Shown here one piece after another: positions 1 through 8,631 of a stretch of 64,000 nt of DNA. The notes under the pieces are model-generated. The model saw only the letters and a list, made by a program, of their open reading frames with translations, did no database searches and was not told where the DNA came from. The stretch's first letter is position 1, and every line of letters starts with the position of its first letter. The position numbers and the translations under genes are program-made. Source of the DNA: DATBFU01 sp035498405 (GTDB lineage Bacteria > Acidobacteriota > Thermoanaerobaculia > UBA5066 > Gp7-AA6); the NCBI GenBank assembly GCA_035498405.1, contig DATKAE010000078.1, forward strand, positions 1 through 64,000. The letters are read 5' to 3'.

Positions 1-705
1 CAGAACGGCCAGCGGCGCCGCCGCGCCGGCCGCGAAGGGGACCAGGCGCCTGCGGGCGCGGGTCGAGAGTCCGAGCAGCAGCGCGAGTGGAGACACCGTG
101 TACTCGGAGATCGCGGCCCAACCCGCGAGAAATCCCGCGGCGCAGAGGAGCGCCGTGACGCGGCGATGCCCCTCGCGTTCCCGGGCGAGACACATCAGGT
201 CCCAGGACAGGAAGAGCAGCGAGGCCACCCAGGCGTGAGCGAAGAAGGAGCGCGCGTAGAAGAGAAACGGCGTGCCGAAGGCGACCGCGAACCCCGTCAG
301 CGCGGCCGAAGGGGCGGGGACGAGCCGCGCGACCAGGCGCGCGAGCCCGAGCGCGCAGACGGAGGAGACCGTCAGAATCCGAAGCCAGACGAAGATGGCG
401 TCGGAGGCCGAGTGCGGCGCCGGGAAGAAAAGCCGAAGAAGCCGGTAAACGGGGATCGCCGCCAAGGCCAGACCGGGGGCCTTGTTGGAGTAGAAGCGCC
501 CCTCCGAGACCGATTTGTCCTCGTGGTCTCCCAGCACGGGAATCGCGCCCTCGATACGGAAGGTCGACAGCTCCACCGCGGCGTAGACGGTTTCCAGGCG
601 GGAAAGCTCGTTGGGATTGGCGAAGGGCGGAAAGACGCCGCTGAAGAAGAGAGTCGTGAAGGCGAACGCGGCGACGACGACGCGATTGGCGAGTCGAGAG
701 TTCAG
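1..705 (-). CDS. GT-C type membrane glycosyltransferase, C-terminus cut by window edge
   Basis: 235 codons are visible and the reading frame runs off the left edge. A hydrophobic segment at residues 8-28 is followed by an external loop with NPNELSRL (30-37) and GRFYSNKAPG (69-78), then several more hydrophobic segments separated by Arg-rich turns. This is the layout of polyprenol-sugar-dependent GT-C enzymes (GT39/PMT_2/ArnT superfamily), which transfer sugars on the outer face of the inner membrane; the acceptor cannot be read. No in-frame ATG, GTG or TTG follows the upstream stop (760-762). The start is placed at CTG 705 because a TAGACT box ends 7 nt before it. It is divergent from the YfhO-like pair. 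A role with the nearby arn genes is only inference. Confidence 0.6.
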   Translation of the reverse strand, partial: MNSRLANRVVVAAFAFTTLFFSGVFPPFANPNELSRLETVYAAVELSTFRIEGAIPVLGDHEDKSVSEGRFYSNKAPGLALAAIPVYRLLRLFFPAPHSASDAIFVWLRILTVSSVCALGLARLVARLVPAPSAALTGFAVAFGTPFLFYARSFFAHAWVASLLFLSWDLMCLAREREGHRRVTALLCAAGFLAGWAAISEYTVSPLALLLGLSTRARRRLVPFAAGAAAPLAVL

Positions 706-712
706 AGCTTCA

Positions 713-718
713 AGTCTA
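713..718 (-). promoter_or_regulatory. -10 box TAGACT, 7 nt before CTG 705
   Basis: TAGACT on the minus strand inside one arm of a perfect 12-bp inverted repeat (712-723 and 770-781). The 7-nt distance to the proposed start leaves no room for a ribosome binding site, so a leaderless transcript is inferred. Confidence 0.45.
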
Positions 719-774
719 AGGTCCGCTGCCGTCTTTGCGGCAAGTTTCCGCTCGGCGCCTCAGAATTTAGACCT

Positions 775-780
775 TAGACT
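775..780 (+). promoter_or_regulatory. -10 box TAGACT, 6 nt before ATG 787
   Basis: TAGACT is the mirror copy of the box for the leftward gene. Transcription would start at or next to the A of ATG 787. No -35 box and no Shine-Dalgarno sequence are visible. Confidence 0.55.
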
Positions 781-786
781 TCCTCG

Positions 787-3180
787 ATGTCTCCCCGCGG
801 CCGCGCGATCCTGTCCAGCCTGGCGCTGACCGTCTTCTTCGCTCTTCCCCTGCTGCCGGAGCTTGCCGGCGTGCGCCGACTGGTTTTCCGCGACGCCCAC
901 ATCACCCACTGGCCCTGGCGTCGCGTGGCCGTCGAGACCCTCGCCTCGGGACAGATCCCGCTCGTCAACGCGGGCGCCTCCGGCGCGCAGCCGCTGCTCG
1001 CCAACCCGAACGCGGTTCTTCTCTACCCGACGTTGCTGCTCGAGAAGATTCTTCCGGCCGCTTCCGCCTTCAACCTTCACTACCTCGTGCAGGTGCTCTG
1101 GGCATTCTTCGGCGCCCGCGTCCTCGCGCGCACTCTGCGCCAGTCGGAAGGGGCGGCATTTCTGTCCGGGGTCGCCTACGCGTTCTCGGGAATCCTTCTC
1201 TCCTTCGCCTCCGGCTTCGCCAATTCTTCCGCCGCGGCGGCCTGGCTCCCCTGGTGCGCGGCCGCCGCCCTCGGGGTCGCGCGGTCGGCGGGATGGCGCG
1301 ACTCCGCGGCGCGGGTGCCCGCGCTGGCCCTTTCCCTGGGCCTGCAGCTGCTGGCGGGAGAGCCCGCGATCTCGCTCTTGACGGTGCTCTTCTGTGGAGG
1401 GATCGGCCTTGTGGAAACCCTCGGCGAAACCCCGGGGCGCGGCGCGCGCACGGCGCGATTCCTGGCGTGCGCGGCGGCGGCGGGCGCCGGCGCAACGGCG
1501 TTCGCGGCGCCGCTGTTGCTGCCGCTGGCGCAGGTCTTCCCCCTCACGTACCGAGGCCAGCATCTCTACTCCGAGCGCGCGTTCGGTGCCGCGCCGTTTT
1601 CCCTGTGGCGGATCCTGGAGTGGCTGTTCCCCCGTCTCTCGGGCGACCCGGGAGCGATGGGCGCCGGAGCGCATTGGCAGTATGCGCTGCATCGCGGCGA
1701 CCTCGTCTACGTGTGGTGCGCCACACTCGGCGTGATCCCGCTCCTTCTCGTGGCGCTCTCCGCCTTGTCCCGAGGCTACTGGCGCGGCCCCGCGCCATGG
1801 CTCGCCGGAGGAGGATTTCTCGCGCTGCTCTTTGCCTTCGGCTCCTCGCTCCCGTTCTATCGGGCCTTCGGGGCGATCGGGGTGCTGCGCCGCCTCCGGT
1901 ATCCGATCAAGTTCTATCTGTTGACGACCCTCTGTGTGGCGCTCTTGGCGGGCTTCGGCGCAGACCATCTCGCCGCCCGGCGGTTGCGCCGCCGAGAACG
2001 GCTCGCACTCGGGGCGCTGGCGCTTTTCTTCTTGCTCTCCTTCACGGCCGCCGGGGAAGGAGGATGGGTCGAACGCACGGTCCGACCGCTCCTCGAAGGT
2101 CTCGCGGCGGCGCCGGCCATCCTTCTGCCCGCGATTCGGCGAACCTTCGCCGAGGACGCGCTGCTCGGGCTTTCCTGCACCGCCGCCGTCGCGATCATCC
2201 TCGCCGTCCGCCCCAGGGCCCCTGCCACCGGCTACGTCCTCGGCTTCACCGCCCTGCTCTTCGCGCTCCCCTGGGGACTACCCCTCTTCGTCTCGGCGCC
2301 CGAGAAGGACCTTCGGCGTCCGCCCGCCGTCCTCTCGGCGATGTCAGGGCCGGGGCGGCTCTTCGTTTCACCGCGCCTGCCCGAGTTCAATGTCCTCGCG
2401 ACGGGTACCGCGCACCCGCAGATGGAGCCGCGTGTCTCGAAGCTCGCCCGGGTCCAGTTGGAAGAGCTGATCCCCGGCACGGGCGAACCCTTCGGAGTCC
2501 AGTACCTCTTCGACGCCGATCCGGACGGCTCTTACGGCTACTACAACCGGCTCCTCCACGAGGCGCTCAGCGCTTCCGCGCCGGCCGAGCGCAGCCGGTT
2601 GCTTCGCCTCTTCGGAGGCCGATGGATCCTGGCGGAGGAGGGCGAACCGTACCCGATGGCCCGGCCGGTCACGGGCCTGACGGTGGCCGGTCGGCGTCTG
2701 GTTCTGCTCGAGCTCGAACGGCCCGCGGCGGAGCTCCGGTGGGCCGGACGCGCGCGGCATCGGAGTTCTCTTTCGGGCGCCATCTCGCTGCTCCGCTCCG
2801 ACGGCTTCGACCCGGAGACCGAGGTCGTGCTGCCCGGCGCTTCCGATCGCGATGGCTCGGCCGGCTCGAAGGCTCGCCTTCAGCCGGAGAGCCTCGCGCC
2901 GGCGCGCGCGACCGCGCTCGTCGAGGCCGAGGGGCCCGGCTACGCGATCTTCTCGCGAACGTACTTCCCCGCCTGGAAGGCCCGCGTGGACGGCCAGGAC
3001 GCCCGCGTCCTCGTCGCCAACGCTCGGGAGCTCGCCGTCGCCGTCCCGGCCGGCTCCCACCGAGTCGAGTTCGAATGGGATGGAGCTCCCTTCCGGCTCG
3101 GCGTGACGTGTCAGGCACTGGCGCTCGTCGGGCTGCTCGGCCTGGCCGCGGCTGGGCGCCGCCTCCGGGCATCGGAATGA
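787..3180 (+). CDS. YfhO-like polytopic membrane protein (first of two)
   Basis: 797 residues, close to the usual 800-900 of the YfhO family. The N-terminal two thirds hold about a dozen hydrophobic helices with the family blocks NPNAVLLYPT (about 77-86) and RLRYPIKFYLL (near 370). The last 150 residues form a soluble domain with PAWKARVDGQ and a conserved AN-x-PAGSH pattern, as in YfhO C-termini. YfhO proteins resemble GT-C transferases and in Gram-positives help glycosylate lipoteichoic acid; the acceptor here is unknown. The start is set by the TAGACT box 6 nt upstream. Its TGA overlaps the ATG of the next gene (ATGA), so the two are translationally coupled paralogues. Confidence 0.75.
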   Translation: MSPRGRAILSSLALTVFFALPLLPELAGVRRLVFRDAHITHWPWRRVAVETLASGQIPLVNAGASGAQPLLANPNAVLLYPTLLLEKILPAASAFNLHYLVQVLWAFFGARVLARTLRQSEGAAFLSGVAYAFSGILLSFASGFANSSAAAAWLPWCAAAALGVARSAGWRDSAARVPALALSLGLQLLAGEPAISLLTVLFCGGIGLVETLGETPGRGARTARFLACAAAAGAGATAFAAPLLLPLAQVFPLTYRGQHLYSERAFGAAPFSLWRILEWLFPRLSGDPGAMGAGAHWQYALHRGDLVYVWCATLGVIPLLLVALSALSRGYWRGPAPWLAGGGFLALLFAFGSSLPFYRAFGAIGVLRRLRYPIKFYLLTTLCVALLAGFGADHLAARRLRRRERLALGALALFFLLSFTAAGEGGWVERTVRPLLEGLAAAPAILLPAIRRTFAEDALLGLSCTAAVAIILAVRPRAPATGYVLGFTALLFALPWGLPLFVSAPEKDLRRPPAVLSAMSGPGRLFVSPRLPEFNVLATGTAHPQMEPRVSKLARVQLEELIPGTGEPFGVQYLFDADPDGSYGYYNRLLHEALSASAPAERSRLLRLFGGRWILAEEGEPYPMARPVTGLTVAGRRLVLLELERPAAELRWAGRARHRSSLSGAISLLRSDGFDPETEVVLPGASDRDGSAGSKARLQPESLAPARATALVEAEGPGYAIFSRTYFPAWKARVDGQDARVLVANARELAVAVPAGSHRVEFEWDGAPFRLGVTCQALALVGLLGLAAAGRRLRASE

Positions 3181-5630
3181 CCCGGCCGGCCGAACCGGCT
3201 CCGCCTCGACCCTTCGCCGCTCGGGAACGGGAGTTGTGGATTCTGCTCGGCGTGGTTCTGCTCTTCTTCGCCCGCACTCTGTTCTTCGGCCAAACGCTCT
3301 TCCTGCGCGATCTTTACCTCTGGTTCTTCCCTCAGCGGCAGCGCCTGGTGGAGCTCGTGGCCGCCGGCGGGCTGCCGCTCTGGGATCCCTTCACGCACGG
3401 CGGGCAACCGTTTCTCGGCAACGTGAACAACGTCGCGCTCTACCCGACCGCGTTGCTCTCGCTCGTCCTGCCTTCGGTTGCCGCGTTCAACCTCGAGATC
3501 GTGCTCCATTTCCTGTTCGCCGCGGCGGCGGCCTACCAGCTCGCCCGCACGCTCGGGATCGGCCGCGCCGCGAGCGTTCTCGCCGGGTTCGTCTTTGTCT
3601 TCGCCGGCGTCACGCTGTCGCTGGGCAACTTCCTCAACCGCACGCTCGCGCTGCCCTGGCTCCCCTTGCTCCTGCTCTTCTGGCATCTCTACGTGCAGCG
3701 ACGGCGCCGACGCTGGTTTGCCGCAGCGGCCGCGGCGGGAGCGCTGCAGCTGCTGGCGGGAGCACCGGAACAGCTGCTCTTCTCCCTGCTTCTGGCAGCG
3801 GCCTGGGGCGCCGCCCACCCCGATCCGGCGGCGGGGAGTCGGACACGCCGCTTCGCCGCGTGGCTTCTCTTGTTGCCGGCCGTGGCAGGCCTCGCAGCGG
3901 TACAGGTCGCGCCGACTCTGTCGCTGGTTCTCGGCTCCGCCCGGGCCAGGGAGCGCTCCTTCGCGTCCTTCTCGACGTGGTCGCTCGCTCCCGCCCGGCT
4001 TCCCGAGCTGGTCGTGCCCGGGTTTCTCGGACGCACCGATACCCTCGACCCGGCGGACTTTTGGGGGCGCCGCGTCGAGGACGAAGGCTTCCCGCTCTTC
4101 CTGAGCATCTACACCGGAGCCAATGTCCTGGCGCTAGCGGGGTGGGCAGCCGCATCGCGGTCACCGGGGCCGCTTCCAGCCGCCTTCCGGCGATTTCTCG
4201 CCCTGTCCGCGGCCGCCGCCTTGCTGCTCGCCCTCGGCCGCTTTCTGCCGTTGCTGCCCCTGATCTACCGGGCCGGCGCGCCGCTGCTCGGCCTCGTTCG
4301 ATATCCCGTCAAGCTGCTGCAGGCGGCGACCCTGCCGCTCGCGCTGCTTGCCGCCCACGGGGCGGAGGCTTCGTTCGGATCGGGCCCGCAAAGGAGCTCC
4401 TCTTTTCGAATTCTGTCGATCGCGCTGGCAGCGGTGCTGATTGCCGCGTGGCTCGCCTTCGCCGGGTCCGAGGCTGTCGCGAGATCCTTCGAACAATTCT
4501 TCTTCCGTTGCGAGCCCGACAAACGGATCCACGAAGGTGTCGCGTCGGGCCTACGCCACTCGGGGGTCTTCGCCGCCCTTCTCGCGCTGCTCGCCTGGAT
4601 CCGGCAAAAGGGAGCCTCGGGACGGGCGCTCCCGGTCGCGGCGGGCCTGATCTCTCTCGACCTCGCGACGGCGGGCTGGCGTGTCAACCCGGTGGCCCCG
4701 GCCGCGCTGCTGACCGATGTCCCGTCCGCGGCGCTCGACGCCAGGCGCGAGATCGGTCCGGGCCGGCTCTTCCGAGACGCCAACCCGCCGGGGATTGTCC
4801 TGACGGCGCCCTCCAACGACATCGTGTGGCAGTACCGATGGAATCGGGAGACACTGTTCTCCCACACCGGAACCGCATTCAACCTTCCCGTCATCTTCGA
4901 CGACGACTTCGACGACCTGGAGGGGCTTCGTTTGGCGAACCTGGCCCGGGTGCTGCGCCGCCTTCCCTGGGAGCGACGGCTCCCCATCCTGAGCGCCGGC
5001 GCCGTCACCCTGATCGTCACGCCGCAGCGTCTGACCCTACGGGGCCTCGACACGCTCGGAACGATTCCCAACCCGAGCAACGTGACGTTCTTCGTGTATC
5101 GAAACACCGGTGCGGCGCCGCGGGCTGTCTTCGTCTCGCGCTGGGAATCCGTCCGCTCCGAAGCCGACGCCGTTCGCGCGATGCTTCGCCCGGGCTTCGA
5201 TCCTCGACAGCAGGCCGTGATCGAGGCTCCCCCGGCGCCCCCAACGGCGCCCTGCGCCTCGACAGAGGCGAGGCTCCAGGAGCGCCGCCGCACGGAGGAA
5301 CGATTCCGCGTCGAAGCACCCTGCGACGGATACGTCGTCTTCGCGGAGCCCTGGACGGCAGGATGGCAAGTGCGGGTCGACGGCCGGCCCGCCCCGATCC
5401 GGCACGCGAACTCGGCCTTTTCCGCCGTCTTCCTGCCCGCGGGCCTGCACGAGCTCGAACGCACTTACCGCCCGACGCCGCTCGCCGCGGGCATCGGCTT
5501 GTCCCTGCTGTCGCTCGCGGGTCTGGCGACGTTCGCGGCGCTTGAGGGGCGCTCAGTGAGTCGCGACCAATCCGCGGGAAGCCCCGGCTTCGGAAACCCG
5601 TCGAGACCCGCTGCGAATCTCCCAGAGTAG
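3177..5630 (+). CDS. YfhO-like polytopic membrane protein (second of two)
   Basis: 817 residues, starting at the ATG that overlaps the preceding stop. It repeats the organisation of its neighbour: NVNNVALYPTALL near residue 85, LVRYPVKLLQAA near 365, and a C-terminal domain with TAGWQVRVDGRP and AN-x-LPAGLHELE. The two are clearly tandem paralogues of low identity. Position beside arn and polysaccharide-export genes suggests envelope glycan work, which is inference. The last 26 codons lie on top of the 3' end of the opposite-strand GT-C gene (5553-5630). Confidence 0.75.
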   Translation: MTRPAEPAPPRPFAARERELWILLGVVLLFFARTLFFGQTLFLRDLYLWFFPQRQRLVELVAAGGLPLWDPFTHGGQPFLGNVNNVALYPTALLSLVLPSVAAFNLEIVLHFLFAAAAAYQLARTLGIGRAASVLAGFVFVFAGVTLSLGNFLNRTLALPWLPLLLLFWHLYVQRRRRRWFAAAAAAGALQLLAGAPEQLLFSLLLAAAWGAAHPDPAAGSRTRRFAAWLLLLPAVAGLAAVQVAPTLSLVLGSARARERSFASFSTWSLAPARLPELVVPGFLGRTDTLDPADFWGRRVEDEGFPLFLSIYTGANVLALAGWAAASRSPGPLPAAFRRFLALSAAAALLLALGRFLPLLPLIYRAGAPLLGLVRYPVKLLQAATLPLALLAAHGAEASFGSGPQRSSSFRILSIALAAVLIAAWLAFAGSEAVARSFEQFFFRCEPDKRIHEGVASGLRHSGVFAALLALLAWIRQKGASGRALPVAAGLISLDLATAGWRVNPVAPAALLTDVPSAALDARREIGPGRLFRDANPPGIVLTAPSNDIVWQYRWNRETLFSHTGTAFNLPVIFDDDFDDLEGLRLANLARVLRRLPWERRLPILSAGAVTLIVTPQRLTLRGLDTLGTIPNPSNVTFFVYRNTGAAPRAVFVSRWESVRSEADAVRAMLRPGFDPRQQAVIEAPPAPPTAPCASTEARLQERRRTEERFRVEAPCDGYVVFAEPWTAGWQVRVDGRPAPIRHANSAFSAVFLPAGLHELERTYRPTPLAAGIGLSLLSLAGLATFAALEGRSVSRDQSAGSPGFGNPSRPAANLPE

Positions 5631-6695
5631 CCAGAAGACCGCCGCCCACCACGGGCCCGACCAGCCGGGAAGGTGCGACAGCTCGAGGCCGAGCGCGTCC
5701 GGCGAATGGATCAGAAACAGGGTCACCACCGCCGTGTACACCGCGTAACCGATCCCGGGGTACAGCGCGCCCAGCGCGATCGGCCACACGAAATAGTAAA
5801 CGGCGATGCCCGGAACGAAGATCAGCACCACGAGGAAGAGCAGCAGGCACGCCCTCCCGAACTCGACCTCCCGAACCCAGATCCAGGCAGCGGCCCCGAG
5901 ACCGGCCGCGGCGCAGAGCGCGGTGGTTCCCCATTGCGGCATGAAGGGCAGAAAGCGCAGCGCCTCGGTCCCGTAGGGCTCCCCCAGACTCTGATAAGCG
6001 AAGACTTGCGTTCGAATCCTCTCCCACGAGCGCCAGAAGGGGATAAAGGAGGCAGCGAACACGGCGTAGGGCACCAACGCCGCCGGCAGCGAGACCCGCG
6101 GCTCACGCCGCCGCGGCAGCAAGAGCGGATGAAACCAGGTGACGTGCTTGACCAAGAGCGACGCCGTCATTGCCGCGACGGCCCTCTTCTTGCGCGCCGG
6201 GTCCCGACTCAGGGAAGCCACCGACGCGAGCAGGAACAGGATCGAAACGTTGTCGAACATCGCCAGCCGGCTCGACGTCAAGACCGACACCGGGTTGGCG
6301 AAGAACAAGAGCGCGGCGAAGAGAGCGCGTGCCGGCGTCTCTCCGCGGCCACGAACGATCCGAACGATCAGAAGCGCGGTGGCCGCGTCGGCCGCCAGCA
6401 GCAGAGACGTCACGACACGGTCGAGCGAGGTGCCAAGGGCGCGCGCGACCCTGCCCAGGCCCCCGAGGACGTAGGCCCAGACCGGCGAGTAGTTGTACCG
6501 TCCCGTCTCCCGAAACACGTCGCCGCCCCGCTGCACGATCCCGGCGACGATTCGGAAGGATTCGAGGTCGTAGCGGTCGGAAAGAGCCGCGAGGAAGAGG
6601 ACCCGCAGCGACAGCGCGACCAGGAAGCCGGCTGCCAGGACCGCCAGATCCCGCCGAGACCAGCCGGAGTTCACGGGCCGTCCTGCGGCGGCCAT
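5553..6695 (-). CDS. GT-C type membrane glycosyltransferase at the end of the arn locus
   Basis: 380 residues with about ten hydrophobic helices. After the first helix comes a loop with DRYDLESFRI and ETGRYNYSPVW, the acidic first-loop pattern of GT-C enzymes (GT87/PIG-M-like) that use polyprenyl-phosphate sugars. ATG 6695 lies 25 nt inside the end of arnD, so this is the last gene of the arn unit. That position makes it the natural candidate for the transferase that uses undecaprenyl-phosphate-L-Ara4N, the role of ArnT elsewhere. It is shorter than ArnT (about 550) and lacks its C-terminal soluble domain, so this is inference. Its 3' end overlaps the convergent YfhO-like gene by 78 nt. Confidence 0.6.
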   Translation of the reverse strand: MAAAGRPVNSGWSRRDLAVLAAGFLVALSLRVLFLAALSDRYDLESFRIVAGIVQRGGDVFRETGRYNYSPVWAYVLGGLGRVARALGTSLDRVVTSLLLAADAATALLIVRIVRGRGETPARALFAALLFFANPVSVLTSSRLAMFDNVSILFLLASVASLSRDPARKKRAVAAMTASLLVKHVTWFHPLLLPRRREPRVSLPAALVPYAVFAASFIPFWRSWERIRTQVFAYQSLGEPYGTEALRFLPFMPQWGTTALCAAAGLGAAAWIWVREVEFGRACLLLFLVVLIFVPGIAVYYFVWPIALGALYPGIGYAVYTAVVTLFLIHSPDALGLELSHLPGWSGPWWAAVFWLLWEIRSGSRRVSEAGASRGLVATH

Positions 6696-7597
6696 CCCGT
6701 GGCGACGGTGCCGCCGCGGCCCGGAAGTGTCGTGCGCGTGATCTCGCGGGTGGGGATTTCTGCACGCCGCGCGAGGCGCTCCTCGGCCAACTCCGAGAGC
6801 AGCGGGAATCTCGCTCCGGCCTCGAGCCAGTCGTCCAGGATGGCCTCGAACAGCGGCGCCTTCGAGCGCCCTTCCACCTCGGCATGGATGGTGTGCACCT
6901 CGGTGCCCCGCACGGCCCGCCGGAAGAAGCTCCGCTGGTCCGCGTCGGTTTCGAGCTCGGGCCAGGCCAGCGTCTCGTCCAGGGTCGGAAGGGTCGAAGG
7001 AATCTCCAGGGTCGAGAACGCATGCCCGCCCGCCTTCGGGAAGAAGGGCTCCCCCCCGCGGGTGTTGGAAGTGAAGAGAAGACCGCGCTCGGCTTCGATC
7101 TCGAGCGACCGCGCGTTGACGGTCCAGCCCGCGGCCGCGGCAGAGCGGGCCGACACACCGAAGACTTGCCGGTACGCCTCGTGGGCGCGGCCCGTCTCCT
7201 CGCGGATTCGCTCGAGGGTCATCCGGTCCAGCCCGTCGTGCCAGCCGACGTGGTCCCAAGCGTGAACGCCCGTCTCGTGACCCGCTTGCGCCGCGGCGCG
7301 CATCTCCGCGGCGTGCCTCTCGCCGATTCGCGGCGCCGGCAACAGCGTGCCGTAGAGCGCCGTACGGAAGCCGTAGAGGGAGGCCGCGCGGCTTCGCAGC
7401 ATTTTTTTCGCGAAGCCGGGCTGGGTGAAGATCCTCCGAATCGCCACGCCCGACCGATCGGGGCCGAAGGTGAAGAAGAAGGTGGCCCGGAGGCTTCGCC
7501 GGCCGAGAAGGTCCACCAGGCGCGGCACGCCGTCGCGCGTCCCGATGTCGGTGTCGCAGTCGACCTTCAGGGCGACGCGCAGCTCGGGAGCGCCCAC
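6671..7597 (-). CDS. arnD: ArnD: undecaprenyl-phosphate-4-formamido-L-arabinose deformylase
   Basis: 308 residues, against about 296 in E. coli ArnD. It is a NodB-type polysaccharide deacetylase domain with the ArnD-specific blocks KVDCDTDIGTRDGVPRL (11-27), KMLRSRAASLYG (65-76), GVHAWDH (110-116) and VHTIHAEVEG near 230. D13, D15, H112 and H116 are candidate catalytic and metal residues. It removes the formyl group from the lipid-linked sugar, making L-Ara4N synthesis irreversible. It follows the decarboxylase gene by 5 nt and overlaps the GT-C gene by 25 nt. The match to ArnD is end to end, so a generic chitin or peptidoglycan deacetylase is unlikely. Confidence 0.92.
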   Translation of the reverse strand: MGAPELRVALKVDCDTDIGTRDGVPRLVDLLGRRSLRATFFFTFGPDRSGVAIRRIFTQPGFAKKMLRSRAASLYGFRTALYGTLLPAPRIGERHAAEMRAAAQAGHETGVHAWDHVGWHDGLDRMTLERIREETGRAHEAYRQVFGVSARSAAAAGWTVNARSLEIEAERGLLFTSNTRGGEPFFPKAGGHAFSTLEIPSTLPTLDETLAWPELETDADQRSFFRRAVRGTEVHTIHAEVEGRSKAPLFEAILDDWLEAGARFPLLSELAEERLARRAEIPTREITRTTLPGRGGTVATGWPPQDGP

Positions 7598-7602
7598 GCC
7601 CG

Positions 7603-8631
7603 CTAGGAAGGCGCCTGCCGCTTCGACAAGTAGAAGTCCACCGTGAGCCGCAAGGCCTCTTCCAACCCCACCCTCGGCTCCCAGCCGAGAAGGGTTCGGG
7701 CGCGGTGGATCGAAGGGACGCGCGTGAGGATGTCCTGGTATCCCGGGCCGTAGTAGTCCCCGGAATCCACTTCCACGATCGGGGTCTGCCGCGCCCGCGG
7801 GCCGAAGGCCGGATGCACCGCGACGGTTTCGACCAGTCGCCGGGCGAGCTCGCGGACCGACAGATCGTTGGCCGGGTTGCCGACGTTGAAGATGCCTCCG
7901 TCAGCCGCCCCGTCACGATTCTCGAGAATCTTCATCAGGCAATCGATGCCGTCGGAGATGTAAGTGAAGGAGCGCCGCTGGGAGCCCCCGTCCACGAGCT
8001 TGATCGGCTCACCGTACAGGACGTTGTGGAGGAACTGTGTCAGGACCCGGCTGGAGCCTTCCTTTGGCGAGTCGATGTCGTCTAAGTGCGGGCCGATCCA
8101 GTTGAAGGGGCGGAAGAGGGTGAACCGCAGTCCCTCCGCCTCGCCGTAGGCCCAGATGACGCGGTCCAGCAGTTGCTTGGAGCAGGAGTAGATCCAGCGT
8201 TGCTTACGGATCGGACCATAGACGAGCGGGGACACCTCCTCGTCGAACTCCGCGTCCGGGCACATCCCGTAGACCTCCGAGGTGGAGGGGAAGACGACCC
8301 GCTTCCTGTAGCGCACGGCCTGCTTGACGATTCGCAGATTCTCCTCGAAGTCGAGCTCGAAAACGGCCAGCGGCTGCCGGACATAGGCGGTGGGGGTAGC
8401 GATCGCGACCAGCGGCAGGACCACGTCGCACTTCTTGATTTGATACTCGATCCATTCCTTGTTGATCGCGATGTCGCCTTCCAGGTACGTGAAGCGCGGG
8501 TGCCCCAGAAACGGGGCGATCTTGTCGCTCGCGATGTCGAGACCCGAAACGAGCCAGTCCGTCGTGTTCAGGATCCTCTCCGTCAAGGCGTTCCCGATGA
8601 AGCCGTTGACGCCGAGAATCAGCACCCTCAA
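7603..8631 (-). CDS. arnA: UDP-glucuronate 4-oxo decarboxylase (C-terminal half of ArnA as a separate gene)
   Basis: 342 residues. It is an extended SDR with GVNGFIG nucleotide loop (7-13), CDVVLPLVAIATP (68-80), FPSTSEVYGMC (114-124) and the YSCSK catalytic pair Y148/K152. These blocks match the dehydrogenase half of E. coli ArnA almost word for word, including S118-E119, the counterparts of its essential Ser-Glu. It oxidises and decarboxylates UDP-glucuronate to the 4-keto-pentose used by ArnB. The start is TTG 8629-8631, overlapping the TGA of the formyltransferase and giving MRVLILG. A single polypeptide is normal for ArnA in enterobacteria; here the halves are two overlapping genes with no sign of a frameshift. 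Confidence 0.92.
   Translation of the reverse strand: MRVLILGVNGFIGNALTERILNTTDWLVSGLDIASDKIAPFLGHPRFTYLEGDIAINKEWIEYQIKKCDVVLPLVAIATPTAYVRQPLAVFELDFEENLRIVKQAVRYRKRVVFPSTSEVYGMCPDAEFDEEVSPLVYGPIRKQRWIYSCSKQLLDRVIWAYGEAEGLRFTLFRPFNWIGPHLDDIDSPKEGSSRVLTQFLHNVLYGEPIKLVDGGSQRRSFTYISDGIDCLMKILENRDGAADGGIFNVGNPANDLSVRELARRLVETVAVHPAFGPRARQTPIVEVDSGDYYGPGYQDILTRVPSIHRARTLLGWEPRVGLEEALRLTVDFYLSKRQAPS

Larger units (their letters stand above)
712..781. repeat. Perfect 12-bp inverted repeat carrying two divergent -10 boxes
   Basis: Arms AAGTCTAAGGTC (712-723) and GACCTTAGACTT (770-781) are separated by 46 bp. Each arm contains TTAGACT pointing outward to the gene on its own side, so the repeat looks like a duplicated and inverted promoter core. 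The right arm also forms a 7-bp tandem, TTAGACC TTAGACT (767-780). Confidence 0.7.

Noticed and set aside
166..777. An open frame on the plus strand at the left edge
   Set aside because: It is opposite a membrane-protein frame with recognisable GT-C loops. Its own product is only charged low-complexity sequence.
1254..3176. A possible long N-terminal extension of the second YfhO-like gene
   Set aside because: The upstream part overlaps the first YfhO-like gene in another frame and is Arg/Pro/Ala-rich. The ATG at 3177 has the coupled ATGA overlap and a proper family N-terminus.
5553..6695. Naming the GT-C protein ArnT
   Set aside because: It is much shorter than ArnT and has no C-terminal domain; only its position supports the role.
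8628..8631. A frameshift splitting a single arnA gene
   Set aside because: The junction is a neat TTGA start/stop overlap and both products have proper ends, so two genes are more likely than an error.
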